Source: Frankiaceae bacterium (GTDB lineage: Bacteria; Actinomycetota; Actinomycetes; Frankiales; Frankiaceae). Taken from it: 10,018 nucleotides of DNA. Within the stretch, counting starts at the first letter, position 1, and every line of letters begins with the position of its first letter. The notes below the pieces were generated by a model. It searched no databases, was not told where the DNA came from, and worked only from the letters and a program-made list of their open reading frames with translations. The DNA lies in contig JAVEDQ010000464.1 in NCBI GenBank assembly GCA_030840885.1, forward strand, positions 1 to 10,018. The letters are read 5' to 3'. Of the stretch, positions 5,825 to 10,018 are shown one piece after another. The position numbers and the translations under genes are program-made.

Positions 5825-6438
5825 TCCGAGTGCTGCTGGTCGACGATCACCAACTGCTTCGTGACAGCTTGAAGTCACTCCTGAACGCTCACGTCGGTAT
5901 CGACGTGGTCGGCACGGCAGGCGACGGGGCCGAGGCTCTCGAAGTCGCCGCGAAGAGCCAACCCGACGTCGTGCTCATGGATCTCAGCATGCCGGGGATC
6001 GGCGGGGTCGAGGCGACCCGGTTGCTGCTGCAGCAACAACCCGGAGTGCAGGTCGTCATCCTCACCTCCTCCCCGGACCAGGAGCTGATCTTCGACTCAG
6101 TACAGGCTGGGGCCGTGGGTTACCTGTTGAAGGACGCCGCTCCCGAAGCCGTCGTGGCCGCGGTCCGCAGCGCCGCTGCAGGCGAATCTCCACTTGACGG
6201 GCGGGTCGCGCGGACCTTGCTCACCCAACACGGACGCCCCGAACCCGGTGCGGGCCTCACCGACCGGGAGAGAGAGGTCCTGCGGCTCGTCGCGCGAGGA
6301 CTTGCGAACAAGCAGATCGCGCGGCACCTCGGGATCACGGAGCGGACGGTCAAGGCACACCTGACGAGCGCCTTCCAGCGCATCGGCGCCACCGACCGCA
6401 CCCAGGCCGCATTGTGGGTCGCCCGGCACAGCCTGTGA
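5821..6438 (+). CDS. NarL/FixJ-family response regulator
   Basis: 205-residue cytoplasmic two-component regulator. The receiver domain (about 1-120) has the acidic pair Asp9-Asp10, phosphoacceptor Asp54 in VVLMDLSMPGIGG, Thr82 and Lys104 (YLLKDA), so all phosphorylation residues are intact. A LuxR-type helix-turn-helix (about 145-202) follows: LTDREREVLRLVARGLANKQIARHLGITERTVKAHL. The length is normal for the family. The ATG overlaps the stop of the preceding HATPase gene by 4 nt. Because that partner lacks a phosphoacceptor histidine, phosphate may come from a distant kinase or a small donor. Target genes are not evident. The gene is convergent with the CopC/CopD fusion gene, with only 21 bp between the stops and no obvious terminator. 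Confidence 0.95.
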   Translation: MIRVLLVDDHQLLRDSLKSLLNAHVGIDVVGTAGDGAEALEVAAKSQPDVVLMDLSMPGIGGVEATRLLLQQQPGVQVVILTSSPDQELIFDSVQAGAVGYLLKDAAPEAVVAAVRSAAAGESPLDGRVARTLLTQHGRPEPGAGLTDREREVLRLVARGLANKQIARHLGITERTVKAHLTSAFQRIGATDRTQAALWVARHSL

Positions 6439-6459
6439 CCCGCTGCGGTCGCCCCTCCG

Positions 6460-8829
6460 TCAGCCCACGTGGATCGGCACCTGCGCGCTATAGGCGTTGA
6501 AGTCGTCGACGCGGACCGACAGCGTCAGTGTCCAGGTGCCTGGCAGCGGGGCGTTCACCTTGACCGCGGCGAAGTGCCCCGGACCCTCGCCGATGAACCG
6601 CAGCGGTACCGGCCCGAGGTTCTGCTCGGCCAGCCGCAGCGAGCCGGTCACTTCGGGCACGCCCAGACTCACGCCGCCGGCGTTGTAGGTGCTCGCCCGG
6701 ATGGTCAACTGACCAACCGCGTGCGACGCGGTTTCGACCACGACCGTCACGGGACCGGCCGCTACCCGGGTCTCCGCAGAGTTGAGCGTCGGGGCAGAAA
6801 CGGCCACGGTCTTGGCGGGCTTGGTGACGACCAGCACCGCGGTCACGGCGAGGATGACCACCGCCACCACGGTCTCGGCCAACACGCTGCGGCGCAGGGC
6901 ACGTAGGTCCGTCGGTCCTGGTCCCTGCCGCTTCGCTCCGGAGGTGACACGCTTGGCGGCGCGGGGTGCGGGAATCGAGGCGCGAGTCGTCGTGCCCGCA
7001 GGTCCGGCAGCCCCTCTGGCTGCGGCGGGTCCGGTGATGCCGACACCGGTGAGGACCAGTTCACGCTCGTCGGCGACAGCCTGTTCGCCGACGTCCGGGC
7101 TGGCGCGGCGGGCCGAGGTAACGCGACGCACCCAGCTCCGGGAAAACGACGCGATGGCAAGGATCACCAATACGAGTTCGAGTTTGATCGCCAGGAGCTT
7201 GCCGTAGTCGGTATTGAACAGGGCATCCGCCGAGCCGACCTCACGCAGCGAGGCCAGAACCCCGGTTGCCACCAGCACGAGAACGGAACAGAAGGCGACC
7301 CGGGAGAAACGAGCCACGACGTCGGTCAGGTCGGAGGCGACGTTGCGCCGCAGAATGAGGACGGACAGCACGGCGAGCCCGCCCAGCCACAGCGACATGC
7401 TGGCCAGGTGGCCGGTGTCGGCCAGCAGCGCCAGCGCTCGATGCGAGCCGGTGTTGGCGTGGCCGCCGAGCGGGAGGGTGGCGAGCAGGCCCAGACCCAG
7501 CAGCCCCCCGGCAGCGCGTCGCGCCCGGCTCACCCGACCTGCACCCGCGCGGAACAGCAGGGCCAGCCAGCCGGTCCCCAGTGCGAGTAGCGCCAGCCGC
7601 AGCAGGACGGCGGTCCCGTACGGGCTGTCCAACGTCGTTCGCAACAGCTTGGCGTCCAGGCCGTCGACGAGCGAGAGGCCGGTGGCATATGAGCCTTGCA
7701 GGACCAGACCGGCCAGGGCAGCTGCGGCAATAGTCGCGGCACTGCCGATGATCACGCGGCGCATCCCACGGTGGGTGCGTCCCGCCGGCCAGCAGAGGAA
7801 GGTGAAGGCGGTGCCGCCGACCAGCAAGGCCAGGCCCACGAACGTCAGTAGCCGGCCCAGGCCGAGCAGCAGCCCCACGGTGGGGTCCCCGCCGGTGCCG
7901 CCCGTCGAGGAGGCGAGGGCTCCGGGCGCGCCGATGGCGAAGGCGAAACCGCCGCCGATCGGGTGGGAGTCCGCCGACGTCACGCGCCAGTCGACGAGGT
8001 AGCTGCCGCGCGACAGGTTGGGACGCAGCCCGATCTGGACGTGGGAGCTGCTCCCGTCATGGGCGGCGTTTCCGCGGTCGACCCGCTGACCGCTGCTGTC
8101 CAGAACTCGGACGCCGTTCGGGAGCAGGGTGACGGGCTCGTCGAACTGCAGCGTGACGGCGTCGGCCGAACGCTGCAGGACAGCGCCGGACCCGGGGTTG
8201 CTCGATCGCAGCGAGGCGTGCGCCGAGGCCGGACCCGCCAGCAGCGGCACGGTGATCAGGGTGCCCACCACGACTGCGAGGAGCCGACGAGGATGCCGCG
8301 AGGCGGTCGGCCGCCGGACCGGGCTCGGTCGTGCTGCCGGGATGCGCGGCGGTTGTGACGTCCCCGAGGGCGAGCGGGGGCGCGAGCTCCCTACCAGCCG
8401 CCAGAGAAGCAGTACACCGGCCAGGGGGAGCAGGTGCGGGGCCTCGTCCGCCAGGCTGGTCCGGCCCGCGAGCAGGTCCGCACCGGCCGTCAGCGCCAGC
8501 AGGCCGGCGAGAATCCCCGCGAAGGGCAGCAGCCCGCCGGCACGGAACGGCTGCCGCCCTGCGACCAGGTAGGCCAAACCCAGGGCCGGTGCGATGTCGG
8601 TGGTGGCGCGCCAGCGGGTGTCGGCGTGGAACGCGGCGACGATCCGGTCGGAGAGGTCCGGGCTCTGCGGCGCCGGCAACAACCGGAAGCGCCGGGTGAC
8701 CTGGTGTGCGTCGAGCGCCCAGCGGGAGCAGTCCTCACAGGACCGTAGGTGGTTGTCCAGCAACGCATCTGCAATCGGCTCGCCGTCGAGCCGCGCTGAA
8801 ATGACCTCTTGGGCCTCGTCGCATCGCAT
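6460..8829 (-). CDS. Anti-sigma zinc finger - CopC - CopD - YtkA-like fusion membrane protein
   Basis: Predicted 789-residue multi-domain membrane protein in one uninterrupted frame. Residues 1-45 are a zinc-finger anti-sigma domain (Cys3, then HLRSCEDC = His27-x3-Cys31-x2-Cys34). Two membrane helices follow (about 98-120 and 130-147), an Arg/Pro-rich, probably cytoplasmic loop (148-182), and a signal-like helix (183-203) ending ASA before His204. Residues 204-300 are a CopC domain with likely Cu(II) ligands His204, Asp287 and His289 (SADSHPIGG). Residues about 315-565 are a CopD-like multi-helix copper transport region (GHLASMSLWLGGLAVL). A low-complexity linker (571-640) leads to another helix (648-668) and a YtkA/FixH-like beta domain (690-789). 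Topology is consistent: N-terminus in, CopC out. The start is ATG 8829, giving the usual MRCDEAQEVISARLDGE N-terminus; no ribosome site is visible. It is divergent from the SigC-like sigma gene, its likely partner. Domain calls are firm; copper-controlled sigma release is inferred. Confidence 0.9.
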   Translation of the reverse strand: MRCDEAQEVISARLDGEPIADALLDNHLRSCEDCSRWALDAHQVTRRFRLLPAPQSPDLSDRIVAAFHADTRWRATTDIAPALGLAYLVAGRQPFRAGGLLPFAGILAGLLALTAGADLLAGRTSLADEAPHLLPLAGVLLLWRLVGSSRPRSPSGTSQPPRIPAARPSPVRRPTASRHPRRLLAVVVGTLITVPLLAGPASAHASLRSSNPGSGAVLQRSADAVTLQFDEPVTLLPNGVRVLDSSGQRVDRGNAAHDGSSSHVQIGLRPNLSRGSYLVDWRVTSADSHPIGGGFAFAIGAPGALASSTGGTGGDPTVGLLLGLGRLLTFVGLALLVGGTAFTFLCWPAGRTHRGMRRVIIGSAATIAAAALAGLVLQGSYATGLSLVDGLDAKLLRTTLDSPYGTAVLLRLALLALGTGWLALLFRAGAGRVSRARRAAGGLLGLGLLATLPLGGHANTGSHRALALLADTGHLASMSLWLGGLAVLSVLILRRNVASDLTDVVARFSRVAFCSVLVLVATGVLASLREVGSADALFNTDYGKLLAIKLELVLVILAIASFSRSWVRRVTSARRASPDVGEQAVADERELVLTGVGITGPAAARGAAGPAGTTTRASIPAPRAAKRVTSGAKRQGPGPTDLRALRRSVLAETVVAVVILAVTAVLVVTKPAKTVAVSAPTLNSAETRVAAGPVTVVVETASHAVGQLTIRASTYNAGGVSLGVPEVTGSLRLAEQNLGPVPLRFIGEGPGHFAAVKVNAPLPGTWTLTLSVRVDDFNAYSAQVPIHVG

Positions 8830-8926
8830 GTTCAGGAAGTCCGGCTCGGTACCAGATTCGTTCCCGCGGATTGGCGTCCACCGCAGCGCTGCCTTCTGTC
8901 GCGCGTGGAGAACTTGCGAGAATCAC

Positions 8927-8939
8927 CGGGAACTTCCCG
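8927..8939. promoter_or_regulatory. Palindrome CGGGAA-C-TTCCCG, candidate ECF -35 element or operator
   Basis: Six-bp perfect arms flank one base. On the + strand it contains GGGAAC and on the minus strand GGGAAG, both close to the GGAA-type -35 element of ECF sigma promoters, so one site could in principle face both divergent genes. It lies about 100 bp upstream of the fusion gene start. No matching -10 element at the right spacing stands out. Confidence 0.3.
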
Positions 8940-9062
8940 CTGCCGGCGACGGACTTATCGGTCGAACACCCGCCAACGGGCGGTGCCCGCAGAATCCGCT
9001 TTCCTTGAAGCCCATCCAGAGCGACGACGGCCCGGTGAGCCACCGGCCTCGGCCTCGCCGGG

Positions 9063-9254
9063 GTGGCCCTCGGCGCCCTCGGCGGACTACTGGGGGCGCT
9101 GCCCTCGGCCGGCGCCGTCAGGCGGGCCAGACCGCCTCGGCCAAGGAGCCCGAGCACCTCGTCGGCAGCGGTAGCCGCTGAGCTCCTTCGCCGGGCCTGC
9201 GGTCTGTTTCCGCGCCTCGGAATGGACCTGACCTGCAACCCGAGTTCTTCCTAA
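9063..9254 (+). CDS. Small hydrophobic reading frame of unknown function, doubtful
   Basis: A 63-residue GTG-start frame whose first 20 residues (VALGALGGLLGALPSAGAV) look like a membrane helix, followed by an Arg/Pro-rich stretch. Third positions in the first part are mostly G/C. The hydrophobic character extends about eight residues upstream of the GTG to a stop at 9036-9038, no ribosome site is visible, and the second half has no features. It may be a decayed membrane-gene fragment or chance. Confidence 0.15.
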   Translation: MALGALGGLLGALPSAGAVRRARPPRPRSPSTSSAAVAAELLRRACGLFPRLGMDLTCNPSSS

Positions 9255-9270
9255 GGACCGCCGAAGGTCC
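9255..9270. repeat. Short inverted repeat upstream of the sigma gene
   Basis: GGACC (9255-9259) and GGTCC (9266-9270) form a 5-bp stem with a 6-nt loop, 44 bp before the sigma factor start. It could lie in the 5' leader; its significance is unclear. Confidence 0.25.
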
Positions 9271-9300
9271 CCAAGCGAGGCTCGTCCCAGTAGCAGCACA

Positions 9301-9307
9301 GGGGGAG
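9301..9307 (+). promoter_or_regulatory. Ribosome binding site of the ECF sigma gene
   Basis: GGGGGAG ends 7 nt before the ATG at 9315 and only 4 nt before the ATG at 9312, favouring the second ATG as the start. Confidence 0.6.
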
Positions 9308-9314
9308 CCGGATG

Positions 9315-9857
9315 ATGAGTACGGACGCGGCAACGGAATTGGCCCTCGCGGCCCGAGCCGGCGATCAAGCAGCCGTTAGCCTGCTGGTACGCGCGACGCA
9401 GCAGCAGGTGTGGCGGTTCTGCGCCCACCTCGTCGACCCGGCCGCGGCCGACGACCTCACGCAGGAGACCTACCTGCGTGCCTTCCGCACGTTGCGCTCC
9501 TTCCGAGGGGACGGCTCGGCGATCTCCTGGTTGCTCACCATCGCTCGTCGTGTCGCCGCGGACGAGATCGCTCGGCGCCAGCGCAGGTCGCGGCTCCAGA
9601 CCGAACTCGAGTCGCACGCTCCGGAAGCGCTCAGCGATCACGCCGGCCTCACCGCCGTCGAGGTCCTCGTGGCCGGTCTGGCCGAGGACCGGCGCTCGGC
9701 GTTCGTGCTGACGCAGGTGCTCGGCTTCTCCTACGAGGAAGCCGCGGCGGTCTGCGACTGTGCCACGGGCACCATCCGGTCTCGCGTGGCGCGGGCACGG
9801 GCCGAGTTGGTCGGGGCGCTCGCCGAGGACGGCCGGGTTGCGCAGCGCGCCTCTTGA
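9315..9857 (+). CDS. sigC: ECF RNA polymerase sigma factor, SigC-like
   Basis: 180-residue sigma factor with only regions 2 and 4, as in the ECF group. Region 2 (about 20-92) contains [21 protein letters not shown] and a [21 protein letters not shown] promoter-melting/-10 recognition segment. Region 4 (about 115-170) contains [31 protein letters not shown], the -35 helix-turn-helix. These blocks closely match mycobacterial SigC as I remember it ([35 protein letters not shown]), hence the symbol, given as SigC-like. There is no C-terminal SnoaL extension. The start ATG 9315 fits the ribosome site; ATG 9312 would add one Met. The divergent gene 485 bp away carries a zinc-finger anti-sigma domain, the most likely partner. 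Mycobacterial SigC has, to my knowledge, no firmly assigned anti-sigma and has been linked to copper acquisition, which fits the CopC/CopD neighbour. Confidence 0.93.
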   Translation: [180 protein letters not shown]

Positions 9858-9984
9858 GGCGACGTCGAGGCAGGGCCGGGTCGCTTGCTTCAGCAGGAGC
9901 GGCGAGCTAGTCCCACACCAATGCCGCGTTGGACTACCGGTCCCGGACGGCGGAGAGGTCGGACGGGTCGGCACTCGATCTGCT

Positions 9985-10018
9985 TCAGGCTCGGCGGGCC
10001 TTCGCGGGGGTGTCGCCG
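9985..10018 (-). CDS. Possible C-terminal tail of a gene running in from the right edge
   Basis: On the minus strand the edge reads ...GDTPAKARRA followed by TGA (complement of 9985-9987). Nearly every codon ends in G or C, as in real genes here, and the small basic tail is typical of a C-terminus. Only 10 codons are visible and no family can be named. It would be convergent with the sigma gene. The 127 bp between them (9858-9984) show no other feature I can support. Confidence 0.25.
   Translation of the reverse strand, partial: GDTPAKARRA

Larger units (their letters stand above)
8830..9314. other. Divergent intergenic region between the fusion gene and the sigma factor gene
   Basis: About 485 bp expected to hold the promoters of both divergent genes. 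Visible structure: a 13-bp palindrome at 8927-8939, short inverted repeats CGGGC/GCCCG (8977-8989) and GGACC/GGTCC (9255-9270), a GGGAAC on the minus strand (complement of 8860-8865) resembling an ECF -35 element, and a small hydrophobic frame at 9063-9254. I find no convincing -10 partner for the ECF-like elements and no clear housekeeping promoter. Confidence 0.45.

Noticed and set aside
6466..6473. Palindrome CCACGTGG near the end of the fusion gene
   Set aside because: It lies inside the coding sequence (His-Val-Gly end) and an 8-bp palindrome is expected by chance in GC-rich DNA.
6469..8748. Several + strand frames of 60-262 codons opposite the CopC/CopD fusion gene
   Set aside because: All are Arg/Ser/Pro-rich shadows; the minus-strand frame carries the continuous zinc finger, CopC and CopD domains.
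9087..9974. 295-codon minus-strand frame
   Set aside because: It is antisense to the SigC-like sigma gene and shows no domain features.
1..10018. CRISPR arrays, insertion sequences, tRNA/rRNA genes, phage genes or defence systems
   Set aside because: I saw no regularly spaced repeats, transposase or integrase motifs, cloverleaf-like sequences or nuclease families; all clear genes belong to regulation, secretion or copper handling.

Overview
The window is high-GC DNA with strong G/C third-position bias, frequent GTG starts and actinobacterial protein families: a SARP/BTAD-type regulator, an RsbU/RsbW-type partner-switching module, a NarL-type two-component pair and a SigC-like ECF sigma factor. 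It most likely comes from an actinomycete chromosome. I cannot name the genus. Apart from the signal peptidase fragment at the left edge, almost every gene is regulatory. There are no insertion sequences, phage genes, tRNA or rRNA genes, or CRISPR repeats.

Layout. Positions 1-258 hold the C-terminal end of a type I signal peptidase (+). A convergent gene at 373-2259 (-) encodes a SARP-like winged-helix/BTAD/AAA-ATPase regulator with a short C-terminus. A palindrome-rich divergent region (2260-2451) separates it from an apparent operon on the + strand. That operon encodes a membrane protein combining an extracytoplasmic helical sensor, a PP2C/SpoIIE phosphatase and an RsbW-like kinase (2452-4242), followed by two STAS anti-anti-sigma proteins (4176-4604 and 4617-4997). 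Together these are the parts of a partner-switching circuit: phosphatase, kinase/anti-sigma and two antagonists. The target sigma factor is not in the window.

A strong hairpin (5030-5060) and about 300 bp of poorly coding DNA follow. Next is a HATPase-only histidine-kinase remnant or stand-alone ATPase (5357-5824), translationally coupled by an ATGA overlap to a NarL/FixJ-type response regulator (5821-6438).

The most interesting locus is the right third. A 789-codon minus-strand gene (6460-8829) joins an N-terminal zinc-finger anti-sigma domain to a CopC copper-binding domain, a CopD-like multi-pass membrane domain and a C-terminal YtkA/FixH-like domain. About 485 bp away and divergently transcribed is a SigC-like ECF sigma factor (9315-9857). 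The simplest reading is a sigma/anti-sigma pair in which the anti-sigma factor is covalently part of a copper-handling membrane protein, so copper status could control sigma release directly. The architecture is visible in the sequence. The copper-sensing role is inference.
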